Of a stretch of DNA of 13,991 bases, positions 1-6,110 are shown one piece after another. The translations under genes and the position numbers were made by a program. Location of the stretch: positions 10,624-24,614 of the forward strand of contig DKYZ01000039.1 of NCBI GenBank assembly GCA_002493515.1, read 5' to 3'. Under the pieces are notes generated by a model that worked only from the letters and a program-made list of their open reading frames with translations, searched no databases and was not told where the DNA came from. Numbering within the stretch: position 1 is the first letter of the stretch; every line of letters starts with the position of its first letter. The stretch is from Porphyromonadaceae bacterium UBA7087 (GTDB lineage Bacteria; Bacteroidota; Bacteroidia; Bacteroidales; Muribaculaceae).

Positions 1-71
1 TCGGAGGAATCAGAATTATCGGAGACATCGGAATTATCGGAGACATCGGAATCATCGAGGACATCGATTTG
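1..71. repeat. 9-base tandem repeat (ATCGGANNN), coding
   Basis: Successive nonamers starting at 9 read ATCAGAATT, ATCGGAGAC, ATCGGAATT, ATCGGAGAC, ATCGGAATC, ATCGAGGAC, ATCGATTTG, with a partial unit at 1-8. The unit length is a multiple of three, so on the minus strand it encodes D-V-S / D-N-S triplets at the tail of the DUF2807 protein without breaking frame. The array probably continues beyond the left edge. The same unit recurs at 13859-13957, outside any credible gene. Confidence 0.85.
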
Positions 72-791
72 CTGCTCGGGGATGGGGATGAGCTTGGCGG
101 TGCCTGATTTCTTTATCTCGGGAGCCCCCTTGTAATAGATTTTGGTGGAGCCGAGTCCCTTGACGTCGAGAATCTCCAGAGGCCAGCAGCCGATTGAGCC
201 GCTGCCGAGGATCCGGCAGTTCACTTTATCGGCCTTCAGAAGGTCGGCCTGGATGAGGCCGGTGCCGATCATCTTGTAGGTGGCCTCGCCACACTGGCCC
301 GAGAGGGTGAGGGTGCCGTTGCCGGTGTTCAGCATGGCGCTCACCTTATTGGCCTTCACGTCGTCAACGATCACAGTTCCGTTGCCTACCTCGACAGCCT
401 TGAACTCCGGGCACGGCGCCATGCTCTCCACGCGGAGCGTGAAATCGGCGTCGTTCTCCGCCAGCGTGATGAAATCGCTGTAGGCGTAGATAGTGGGAAG
501 TCCCGGCTTGCCCACATCCTCAGTCGTGACCTGGATGCGCAGCTCCCCGTTCTTGTTTGTGAAGATAAACGAGTCGGCGAAATCCTCCTCGCCCACGTAG
601 GCGATCAGACCCGTCGAGTCAGGCACATTCCGGTAGACTACATTGACATTGTCAGTTACCTTTAGCCGGTCGAACTGGCCGACCTGCTGCTCGAACTTGC
701 GAGGCTTTTCCTTGGTGCCGAGGCCACGGTTCTGAGCCGAGGCCATGGCGCATATGAGGAGAGTGGCGATTATAAATACAAACCTTTTCAT
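1..791 (-). CDS. Secreted head-GIN domain (DUF2807) protein, 3' end outside the window
   Basis: Translating the minus strand from the ATG at 791 gives an open frame of about 263 codons that runs off the left edge, so the C-terminus is missing. Residues 1-20 form a signal peptide (MKRFVFIIATLLICAMASAQ), placing the protein in the periplasm or at the cell surface. The rest is short beta-strand segments rich in G, N, D and V (for example GQFDRLKVTDNVNVVYR near the start, then LNTGNGTLTLSGQ and CRILGSGSIG). This matches the head-GIN / putative auto-transporter adhesin family (DUF2807), common in Bacteroidetes; its molecular role is unknown. The family-like part ends near the YYKGAPEIKKSGTAKLIPI segment. 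After it comes an acidic tail of D-V-S and D-N-S triplets encoded by a 9-base tandem repeat. AAAGGA lies five bases before the ATG and supports the start. Family call is by pattern recognition; a generic surface protein is the alternative. Confidence 0.8.
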   Translation of the reverse strand, partial: MKRFVFIIATLLICAMASAQNRGLGTKEKPRKFEQQVGQFDRLKVTDNVNVVYRNVPDSTGLIAYVGEEDFADSFIFTNKNGELRIQVTTEDVGKPGLPTIYAYSDFITLAENDADFTLRVESMAPCPEFKAVEVGNGTVIVDDVKANKVSAMLNTGNGTLTLSGQCGEATYKMIGTGLIQADLLKADKVNCRILGSGSIGCWPLEILDVKGLGSTKIYYKGAPEIKKSGTAKLIPIPEQQIDVLDDSDVSDNSDVSDNSDSS

Positions 792-821
792 AAATCCTTT
801 CTTATAACGTTGAAATGTGGT

Positions 822-869
822 GTCTTATACATTCTTATAATAAGATAACGCAGATATAAGACAAAGTTT
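822..869 (-). promoter_or_regulatory. Nested inverted repeats and weak -7 box upstream of the DUF2807 gene
   Basis: The 90-base gap between dusB and the DUF2807 gene holds an outer inverted repeat, GTCTTATA (822-829) and TATAAGAC (855-862), around a perfect 13-base palindrome TCTTATAATAAGA (833-845). On the minus strand AAACTTTG (869-862) differs from the TAnnTTTG -7 consensus at one position, but I see no -33 box at the right distance. If it is used, both palindromes fall in the 5' leader; they could be an operator or an RNA structure. A weak 5-bp hairpin (894-879, CCCCT/AGGGG) overlapping the dusB stop may be its terminator. Confidence 0.3.
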
Positions 870-881
870 CATCAGAAACCC

Positions 882-1868
882 CTACAAAGAGGGGAAGAAA
901 TTTCTTTCGATCTCCTGGAGAATAAGTTCCAGCTCGTCGGCCGTCTCGGCGCGGAGCAGCCTTATGCGCGTCTCGCGGAAGTTGGGTATTCCCTTGAAGA
1001 GGGGAGTGGCGGCGAGGTGGCGGCGGATATGGAGAATGCCCCGGTATTCGTCGATACGGTCGATGCTCTCGGCAATCTGGCGCCTGAGCAGGGAGAACTT
1101 CTCCGCGTCGGGCAGTGGGGTGAACGAGCCGGAGGCAAGAAACTGCGTCACATCGTGGAATATCCAGGGAGCGCCTATCGCCCCTCGGGCGATCATCACG
1201 GCATCCACGCCATAGTCGGCAAAAGCGTTGGCCGCCATCTGCGGAGTCGTTATGTCGCCGTTGCCTATTATAGGAATCTCCATGCGCGGGTCAGCCTTCA
1301 GCTCGCCGATAAGCGTCCAGTCGGCCTGGCCGGTATACATCTGCGAGCGTGTGCGCCCGTGCACCGTCAGCGCCGCTATCCCGCAGTCCTGCAGACGCGG
1401 TCCGAGGTCTGTTATTATCTTGTTCTCGCAATCCCATCCGAGGCGAGTCTTCACCGTCACCGGCAGCGACACCGCCTGCACCACGCGCCGCGTAATGTCG
1501 AGCATCTTGGGAATGTCGCGCAGCATTCCGGCGCCGGCACCCTTTGCCGCCACCTTCTTAACCGGGCATCCGAAATTTATGTCGAGAATGTCGGGCTCTG
1601 CTTCCTCCACTATTTTCGCCGACTCCACCATCGCTTCCGGGTCGCGGCCATAGATCTGTATCGCCACAGGACGCTCCCGGCTGTCGGTATGGAGCTTTCG
1701 GGTGGTTGAGTTGATGTTGCGTATCAGAGCCTCGGCCGACACGAACTCCGTGTAGACAAGCGCGGCCCCCTGCTCATGGCACATCAGGCGGAACGAAGGG
1801 TCGGTGACATCCTCCATCGGGCCGAGGAGCACAGGGCGCTCCCCGAGGTCAATATTTCGTATCTTCAT
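882..1868 (-). CDS. dusB: tRNA-dihydrouridine synthase B (DusB)
   Basis: A flavoenzyme that reduces uridine to dihydrouridine in the D-loop of tRNA, using FMN and NADPH in the cytoplasm. At 328 residues it has the usual DusB length. A TIM-barrel with family landmarks is visible: GPMEDVTDPSFR at 16-27 (FMN site), INFGCPVKK around 97-105 with the catalytic Cys101, K140/R142 in VKTRLGW, VHGRT at 169-173, IGNGDI at 201-206, and ARGAIGAPWIF at 227-237 (FMN phosphate grip). The last ~90 residues form the helical tRNA-binding domain. It is the last gene of a minus-strand operon, starting 14 bases after the M16 peptidase stop, so it is probably translated from the rpoN transcript. The ATG start is well placed before the first barrel strand. 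Assignment to the DusB branch rather than another Dus is by overall resemblance to NifR3-like proteins. Confidence 0.95.
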   Translation of the reverse strand: MKIRNIDLGERPVLLGPMEDVTDPSFRLMCHEQGAALVYTEFVSAEALIRNINSTTRKLHTDSRERPVAIQIYGRDPEAMVESAKIVEEAEPDILDINFGCPVKKVAAKGAGAGMLRDIPKMLDITRRVVQAVSLPVTVKTRLGWDCENKIITDLGPRLQDCGIAALTVHGRTRSQMYTGQADWTLIGELKADPRMEIPIIGNGDITTPQMAANAFADYGVDAVMIARGAIGAPWIFHDVTQFLASGSFTPLPDAEKFSLLRRQIAESIDRIDEYRGILHIRRHLAATPLFKGIPNFRETRIRLLRAETADELELILQEIERNFFPSL

Positions 1869-1882
1869 ATTATCCTACATCA

Positions 1883-3106
1883 TCATGTCAGGGTGAGGGA
1901 ACTGCAGCGGCAGGGGGCAATCATCTCGGCCACCTCGCGTATCTGGGCCGGAGTCACCTCACGCACCTTATCGATCATGGCCTCCACATCGCATATGTCG
2001 CCGAAATACATCAGGCTTTTCGCCAGGGCCATCGCCCGGCTCTCCCTATGGTCGGTGGTGACGGTGAGCTGGCCGCAATACTGCCTCTTCACCGCCTCCA
2101 GGGCCTTTTCCGAAAGGGGCGACTGCACCAGCCGATCGAGCTCGTTGTGTATGAGCTTTATGCACTTTTTCACCTTGTCGGGGTCGCATCCGAAATATAT
2201 GAATATGGAGCCGGTGTCCTCATACATGCTCACGGAGCTTTCCACCGTATATACATATCCGCGCCTGTCGCGCAACTCCCGGTTGAGGCGGGAGTTCATG
2301 CAGGGGCCGCCGAGATAGTTGTTGAGCAGCAACAGGGCAGGGCGGCGCGGGTCGAGACGACCGAAAGTGCGTGCCCCGACGATTGTGTTTGCCTGGTGGT
2401 TGCCCAGGTCGCGCTGGAGCGCGAACGGCTCCCGCACGGGGGGTGTGGTGCGTACACGCGGCGCTGCCGGGAAGTGCAGGCAGGAGAAATGGCGTTCCAC
2501 GAGCCGGGCCACTCGCTGTGGGTCGTCGGCCCCGGCGTAGTAGAGCGTCATCTCCTCGGGGGTGTAGAAGGAGTCGATGAAAGCCCGGCAGTCGGCCGAG
2601 GTGAGCGCCTTTACGCTTTCCGGAGTGCCGAGGATATTGTGTTCCAGGCCGGAGCCCTCGTAGATCAGTTCCTCAAACTCGTCGAACACCGAGTCGGCCG
2701 GACTGTCCTCGTAGCTGTGTATCTCCTCGATCACCACGTCCTTCTCCTTCTCCAGCTCCTCTGCCGGGAAGCGTGAGTCAGCGATGAGGTCTGCCACAAG
2801 CTCTATTGCCCTCTCGGCATGACCCGCCGGGGCATTGGTGTAGACGGCAGTCTCGTCTTTCGACGTATATGCGTTCAGCTCGCCGCCTATGCTCTCCATG
2901 CGGCTTGAGATCTGCCAGGCCTTTCGTTTGCCTGTGCCCTTGAAGATGGTGTGCTCCACGAAATGGGCGAGACCCTGCCGCTCCGGGCTCTCGTCGCGGC
3001 TGCCGGTGGAGACAATGGCCCCGAAATATGATACGAGGCTCTTTATCTGCCACACCACCAGGCGGATGCCGTTGGGCAAAGTGAATATATCGTATTTTTC
3101 TGCCAT
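1883..3106 (-). CDS. M16 family (insulinase/pitrilysin-like) zinc metallopeptidase
   Basis: A processing-peptidase-like protein of about 407 residues, the usual length for a single M16B subunit. The inverted zinc motif HxxEH is intact in LAHFVEHTIFKG (H51, E54, H55 counted from the upstream GTG). The third zinc ligand is E130 or E131 in DVVIEEIHSYEDS, about 76 residues on. The C-terminal half has the substrate-binding R/Y signature in LNRELRDRRGYVYTVESS (about 277-294), so this is a catalytically plausible subunit. No signal peptide is seen, suggesting a cytoplasmic location. I placed the start at the ATG at 3106 (MAEKYDIFTLPNG); an in-frame GTG at 3115 would add three residues and sits two bases from the rpoN stop. 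It is translationally close to rpoN upstream and dusB downstream, consistent with one transcript. Its physiological substrate is unknown. Confidence 0.93.
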   Translation of the reverse strand: MAEKYDIFTLPNGIRLVVWQIKSLVSYFGAIVSTGSRDESPERQGLAHFVEHTIFKGTGKRKAWQISSRMESIGGELNAYTSKDETAVYTNAPAGHAERAIELVADLIADSRFPAEELEKEKDVVIEEIHSYEDSPADSVFDEFEELIYEGSGLEHNILGTPESVKALTSADCRAFIDSFYTPEEMTLYYAGADDPQRVARLVERHFSCLHFPAAPRVRTTPPVREPFALQRDLGNHQANTIVGARTFGRLDPRRPALLLLNNYLGGPCMNSRLNRELRDRRGYVYTVESSVSMYEDTGSIFIYFGCDPDKVKKCIKLIHNELDRLVQSPLSEKALEAVKRQYCGQLTVTTDHRESRAMALAKSLMYFGDICDVEAMIDKVREVTPAQIREVAEMIAPCRCSSLTLT

Positions 3107-3117
3107 AATAGTCACAA

Positions 3118-4479
3118 TCAGATTTTGCGCAGGCGCGCCACGGGGATGCCGATGCGGTCGCGGTATTTCGCTATCGTGCGGCGTTTCAGGTCGTAGCCTC
3201 GCGCGGCCATCTCCTGCTGTATCTTGTCATCGCTCAGGGGATGCTTCTTGTCTTCGGCGTCGATGATCTTGCGCAGCTCGGCCTCCACCTTGCGGTTGGT
3301 GATCTCCTCCTCGTTGTCGGCCCCCTTAGGGGCGCTGAAGAAGAAGCGCAGAGGAAACGTGCCTGAGGCCGTGGCCACATATTTATTATTGGTGGCGCGC
3401 GATATGACGGAGAAATCCAGTCCCGTGGCCGCCGCCACGTCCTTGAGCATCATCGGCTTGAGGTCGTAGACGTCGCCCGAGAGGAAATAGTCTTTCTGGA
3501 GCGACACGATTGCGGTCATCACGGCCGCCATCGTCTGCTGCCGCTGGCTGAGGATTCGTATGAACTCCTCCGCGTCTCGGTAGCGCGACATCACGAACTC
3601 CTGTCCCTTCCTTTTCGACTTCTCGAGCGTCCTGAGGTCGGCCATCGCGCTCTCGAAACTCTGCTCTATGCGCAGCTCGGGGATGCGGTTGTTGAGGGTG
3701 ATGGTCAGCTCGCCGTCGTCGGAGCCCACGATGAAGTCGGGCACGATCACGTTCGCCGGGTCAGCGCCGTTGCCTATCGCTCCCCCCGGCTTGGGGTTGA
3801 GGGAGCGTATCACGTCCATCGCCCTCTCCACCTGCTCCTGTGTCAGCCTGAGGGTCGAGATGAGCCGGTGGGTATGTTTTTTAGAGAAAGCGTCAAACTG
3901 GGTGTCGATTATGCGTATGGCGTTCTCCACGTCGGGTGTCTGCTCGCGGCGGCGCAGCTGCAGCAGCAGCGACTCCTGAAGGGAAGTGGCCCCGACGCCG
4001 GCGGGGTCGAGCGACTGCACGGCCCGCAGGGCCTCCCTTGCTTCCTCTTCCGTCACCTCGATGCCCTGTCCGAAAGCCATGTCGTTGAGAAGGTTCGGAA
4101 TCGGGCGGCGCAGGTATCCGTTGGGGTCGAGACTGCCGATGATGAAGCGGGCCGCCTCCTCCACGTCGGGGGGGAGGCTTTTCTCTGGCAGCTGACGGTA
4201 GAGGGAGTCGTAGAGCGACTCCGAAGCGTCCGGGGGAGTGAACTCGTAGGTTTCCGGCTCCTGGGAATAGGCCCGGCGGGGCGTGTAGCGTTCGGGCACG
4301 GGCGCCGGGGCCGGCTCGGGGGAGTCGGCCTCCAGGGCGGGATTGTCCTCGAGTTCGCGGTCTACTGCCTCCTCGAGTTCCTGCGCGTTGCATTCCAGCA
4401 GCTTTACGTATCGGAGCTGCTGCTGCGTCAGATATTGTCCGAGCCTCTGATCGAGTGCTAAAGTCTGTTTTGTAGCCAT
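3118..4479 (-). CDS. rpoN: RNA polymerase sigma-54 factor (RpoN)
   Basis: The alternative sigma factor that directs RNA polymerase to -24/-12 promoters and needs an AAA+ activator to open them. At 453 residues it is near normal length. Region I is the Q- and L-rich start (residues 1-50: LDQRLGQYLTQQQLRYVKLL, then an acidic ELEDNPALE segment). A short proline/acidic region II follows (52-85), then the core-binding domain (about 90-300). The HTH region contains LKDVAAATGLDFSVISRATN, which should read the -12 element. The RpoN box near the C-terminus reads KRRTIAKYRDR (432-442), close to the canonical ARRTVAKYR with Lys in place of the first Ala, followed by IPVARLRKI. It heads the rpoN / M16 / dusB operon. 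I found no enhancer-binding activator and no convincing -24/-12 promoter in this window, so its targets lie elsewhere. Confidence 0.97.
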   Translation of the reverse strand: MATKQTLALDQRLGQYLTQQQLRYVKLLECNAQELEEAVDRELEDNPALEADSPEPAPAPVPERYTPRRAYSQEPETYEFTPPDASESLYDSLYRQLPEKSLPPDVEEAARFIIGSLDPNGYLRRPIPNLLNDMAFGQGIEVTEEEAREALRAVQSLDPAGVGATSLQESLLLQLRRREQTPDVENAIRIIDTQFDAFSKKHTHRLISTLRLTQEQVERAMDVIRSLNPKPGGAIGNGADPANVIVPDFIVGSDDGELTITLNNRIPELRIEQSFESAMADLRTLEKSKRKGQEFVMSRYRDAEEFIRILSQRQQTMAAVMTAIVSLQKDYFLSGDVYDLKPMMLKDVAAATGLDFSVISRATNNKYVATASGTFPLRFFFSAPKGADNEEEITNRKVEAELRKIIDAEDKKHPLSDDKIQQEMAARGYDLKRRTIAKYRDRIGIPVARLRKI

Positions 4480-4500
4480 TGTCGGGAGGGAAATCGACCG

Positions 4501-4533
4501 CGAAGTTACTATTTTTTCGCCGTATGAGATAAA
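4501..4533 (-). promoter_or_regulatory. Probable promoter of the rpoN operon
   Basis: On the minus strand TTTA (4533-4530) is followed after 21 bases by TAACTTCG (4508-4501). Each box differs by one base from the Bacteroidetes -33/-7 consensus (TTTG and TAnnTTTG). Transcription would begin about 15 bases before the rpoN ATG, a short but plausible leader. Confidence 0.45.
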
Positions 4534-4546
4534 AATCAGTGAAAAA

Positions 4547-4578
4547 ATTGGTGTGGAAATAAAAAATGTTTAATTTTG
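4547..4578 (+). promoter_or_regulatory. Bacteroidetes-type promoter of the TPR gene
   Basis: ATTG (4547-4550), then 20 bases, then a perfect TAnnTTTG -7 box, TAATTTTG (4571-4578). It leaves a leader of about 70 bases before the ATG at 4655. It diverges from the rpoN promoter within an A/T-rich 175-base gap. Confidence 0.7.
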
Positions 4579-4654
4579 CACCTTGAAAATGAAGCGGGTC
4601 TTGCCCGATAAGTGAAACCATCAAAGGAAAAAGTAAAAACCATCAATAAAAGAA

Positions 4655-5338
4655 ATGGCATCAAAACAGAATGAGCCGCAGGAACAGACGGCGATCGACA
4701 ACCTTAACACGCATCTGACAACGGCAGGCGAGAAGATAGCCAACAACAAGAAGTATATATATTGGGGCGTAGGCGCGATCCTCGTGGTAGGCGCGTTTGT
4801 GCTCAGCTATTTTTTCATCTACCGCAATCCCCACGTAAATAAGGCGTTCGAGGCCTACAACAAGGTCGAGACACTTGCCATGGGCAGCGACTCCATCTCA
4901 GCCGCCGAGTATATGAAGGTGGCCGACCAGTATAGCGGCGACGATGCCGGCAGACTGGCAGCGCTGAGTGCCGGCGAGGCTCTCTACAACCAGGGAAAAT
5001 ACAAGGAGGCAGTCGAGTATCTGAAGAAATTCAAGTCGGACGATGCCGTGCTCTATGCCAACGCGATGGTTCTGACGGGCGACTGCTACGTCAACCTCAA
5101 GCAGTATGACGCAGCCCTGGAGTGGTATGGCAAGGCGGTACGCAAGGCCGACAACAATCCTCAGATTGTGCCGAGAGTGCTTCTCAAGGAGGCCAACGTC
5201 TACGACGAGCAGAAGAAATATGACAAGGCTCTCGGATGCTACGAGATCATCCGCAACGACTATCCGGAGTTCAAGTTCGGCAACGGTCTGAGCGCGGAGG
5301 CGTATATCGAGCGTGAGAAGGCACGTCTGGGCAAGTAA
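4655..5338 (+). CDS. Membrane-anchored tetratricopeptide-repeat protein
   Basis: A 227-residue protein with a short cytoplasmic N-terminus (1-33), one transmembrane helix at about 34-56 (YIYWGVGAILVVGAFVLSYF), and a TPR domain in the remainder. TPR-like helical pairs are visible around AALSAGEALYNQGKYKEAVEYLKKF, MVLTGDCYVNLKQYDAALEWYGKAV and LLKEANVYDEQKKYDKALGCYEII, each with the small-residue/aromatic TPR spacing. The positively charged N-terminus (EKIANNKK) suggests N-in, with the TPRs facing the periplasm. This resembles the YfgM-like TPR-anchor type, proteins that assist envelope protein folding or complex assembly, but the role here is inferred only from architecture. It has its own promoter and is closed by the duplicated terminator at 5409-5528, so it is probably monocistronic. 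Confidence 0.85.
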   Translation: MASKQNEPQEQTAIDNLNTHLTTAGEKIANNKKYIYWGVGAILVVGAFVLSYFFIYRNPHVNKAFEAYNKVETLAMGSDSISAAEYMKVADQYSGDDAGRLAALSAGEALYNQGKYKEAVEYLKKFKSDDAVLYANAMVLTGDCYVNLKQYDAALEWYGKAVRKADNNPQIVPRVLLKEANVYDEQKKYDKALGCYEIIRNDYPEFKFGNGLSAEAYIEREKARLGK

Positions 5339-5408
5339 GCCGACGGCGTGGCGGTAAAAAAAGGCAATATATCCATAAAATAATAAAACACCTTTGCTTA
5401 TTTATGGT

Positions 5409-5444
5409 AAAAGGCGGTGTCTGTGAGGCGCCGCCTTTTATTTT
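5409..5444. terminator. Bidirectional Rho-independent terminator, copy 1
   Basis: A 14-base-pair stem: 5409-5422 (AAAAGGCGGTGTCT) pairs with 5426-5439 (AGGCGCCGCCTTTT) using two G-U pairs, with a GTG triloop, followed by ATTTT. The A-run on the opposite side gives a T-run on the minus strand, so it can stop transcription both ways. It lies about 70 bases after the TPR stop codon. Confidence 0.85.
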
Positions 5445-5492
5445 GTCTACGAGGCGCCATAAAACCGTGCTTCCTTGGTGCTTATTTATGGT

Positions 5493-5528
5493 AAAAGGCG
5501 GTGTCTGCGAGGCGCCGCCTTTTATTTT
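5493..5528. terminator. Bidirectional Rho-independent terminator, copy 2
   Basis: Same 14-base-pair stem as copy 1 with a GCG triloop (5507-5509), followed by ATTTT. The repeat's last base is the first position of the crcB stop codon (5530-5528), so on the minus strand this is the immediate terminator of crcB, while on the plus strand it backs up copy 1. Confidence 0.85.
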
Positions 5529-5917
5529 CAGAGTTTCTGGCCGAGCCAGTAGCCGAAGGCGCAGCAGAAGAGGCCCACGAAGATGGTGAGCAGGCCGAAG
5601 ATCACCCACGTGCCGATATGGCCGGTCTCGAAATATTTCACGCAGTCGAGGGTGAACTCGGAGAAGGTGGAGAATCCGCCGCAGAAACCTGTCATCGTCA
5701 GCATGGCGAAGGCTGTCTTGTCGAAATCCCCCCACGGGGAGACAGCGATCCAGCCCGCGAACAGACCCATCAGGAAGCAGCCGACGGTGTTGATCACCCA
5801 TGTGGCGAGCCCCATCCATATGCCGGTGGTGCGGATGGCCGTCTCCACGAGCAGGCGGCAGGCGGCGCCGGTGCCTCCCGCTGCAAATACAAGCAATATT
5901 TTAAGCCATAGACTCAT
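5528..5917 (-). CDS. crcB: Fluoride ion channel CrcB/Fluc
   Basis: A small inner-membrane channel that exports fluoride as a dual-topology dimer. At 129 residues it is the normal length, with four hydrophobic helices (about 3-23, 35-57, 68-90 and 100-124). Family motifs are visible: GGTGAACR at 14-21, the conserved Asn43 in WVINTVGCFLMG, and GFCGGFSTFSEF at 77-88. That last motif contains the phenylalanines of the fluoride path (F82, F85) and the Ser/Thr cluster; the usual GGFTTFS reads GGFSTFS here, a conservative change. I chose the ATG at 5917 because it starts exactly before the first helix and follows GGAG. The longer in-frame start at 6001 adds a non-hydrophobic, non-conserved 28 residues. 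It is a single crcB, not a tandem pair. A structured leader lies just upstream. Confidence 0.95.
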   Translation of the reverse strand: MSLWLKILLVFAAGGTGAACRLLVETAIRTTGIWMGLATWVINTVGCFLMGLFAGWIAVSPWGDFDKTAFAMLTMTGFCGGFSTFSEFTLDCVKYFETGHIGTWVIFGLLTIFVGLFCCAFGYWLGQKL

Positions 5918-5920
5918 TCT

Positions 5921-5968
5921 CCGAGATAGGTGGGACGACCGGGCAGGGGAAAACCATACCCGTCTCAG
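5921..5968 (-). promoter_or_regulatory. Structured leader just upstream of crcB, possible cis-regulatory RNA
   Basis: On the minus strand, CTGAGA (5968-5963) can pair with TCTCGG (5926-5921), enclosing a hairpin with stem CGGGTA / TGCCCG and inner GG-TTTT-CC. The 3' strand of the outer stem overlaps the start of the GGAG ribosome-binding site of crcB. The segment GGGTATGGTTTTCCCC matches most positions of the 5' part of the fluoride (crcB) riboswitch as I recall it (GGnGATGGnGTTCnCC), but I cannot find the matching 3' part. A fluoride riboswitch is therefore only a possibility. Confidence 0.3.
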
Positions 5969-6055
5969 TGAGATAACGAGCCATGTGGGTCGGGGGTTCA
6001 TGATTTCGGGTGATTATATTTTCTCCCGACCGCGTGATTTATCGCAATAATTTAT

Positions 6056-6063
6056 TAACTTTG
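6056..6063 (+). promoter_or_regulatory. -7 box of the 488-residue protein gene
   Basis: TAACTTTG is a perfect match to the Bacteroidetes -7 consensus TAnnTTTG, about 47 bases before the ATG at 6111. I see no good TTTG at the -33 position (around 6031-6036 reads CGCGTG), so the promoter may be weak or activator-dependent. Confidence 0.5.
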
Positions 6064-6110
6064 CCCTAAGTTATAATATGTCGCAAAGAAAAAGGAAATC
6101 ATAAGTCCAC

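Larger units (their letters stand above)
5395..5528. repeat. Two 50-base direct repeats carrying terminators
   Basis: Copy 1 is 5395-5444 and copy 2 is 5479-5528. They are identical except for T at 5424 against C at 5508, and are spaced 84 bases apart. The spacer holds a partial third copy of the core (GTCTACGAGGCGCC, 5445-5458), and a CCATAAAA segment stands before the TTTATGG of each copy (5373 and 5457). It looks like a tandem duplication of a terminator unit between the convergent TPR and crcB genes. Confidence 0.9.

Noticed and set aside
964..2776. Long plus-strand open frames of up to 242 codons opposite dusB and the M16 peptidase
   Set aside because: They are antisense shadows of GC-rich genes with clear family motifs. 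Their translations lack recognisable domains and have skewed Arg/His/Ser content.
3868..4624. Open frames overlapping rpoN on both strands (197 codons plus, 243 codons minus in another frame)
   Set aside because: rpoN has intact Region I and RpoN box across the same bases; the other frames encode Arg/Pro-rich sequence typical of out-of-frame reading.
5395..5528. Direct repeats considered as a CRISPR remnant
   Set aside because: Only two copies, each a terminator hairpin with T-runs, one spacer that is itself a degenerate copy, and no cas genes.
5271..5819. Minus-strand frame of 182 codons and a plus-strand frame at 5404-5589, each with a duplicated short peptide
   Set aside because: The repeated peptide comes only from the duplicated terminator. 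The frames overlap crcB out of frame and have no start or family support.
5918..6001. 28-residue N-terminal extension of CrcB from the ATG at 6001
   Set aside because: The added residues are basic and non-hydrophobic, and CrcB proteins begin at the first helix. The ATG at 5917 has a GGAG just before it.
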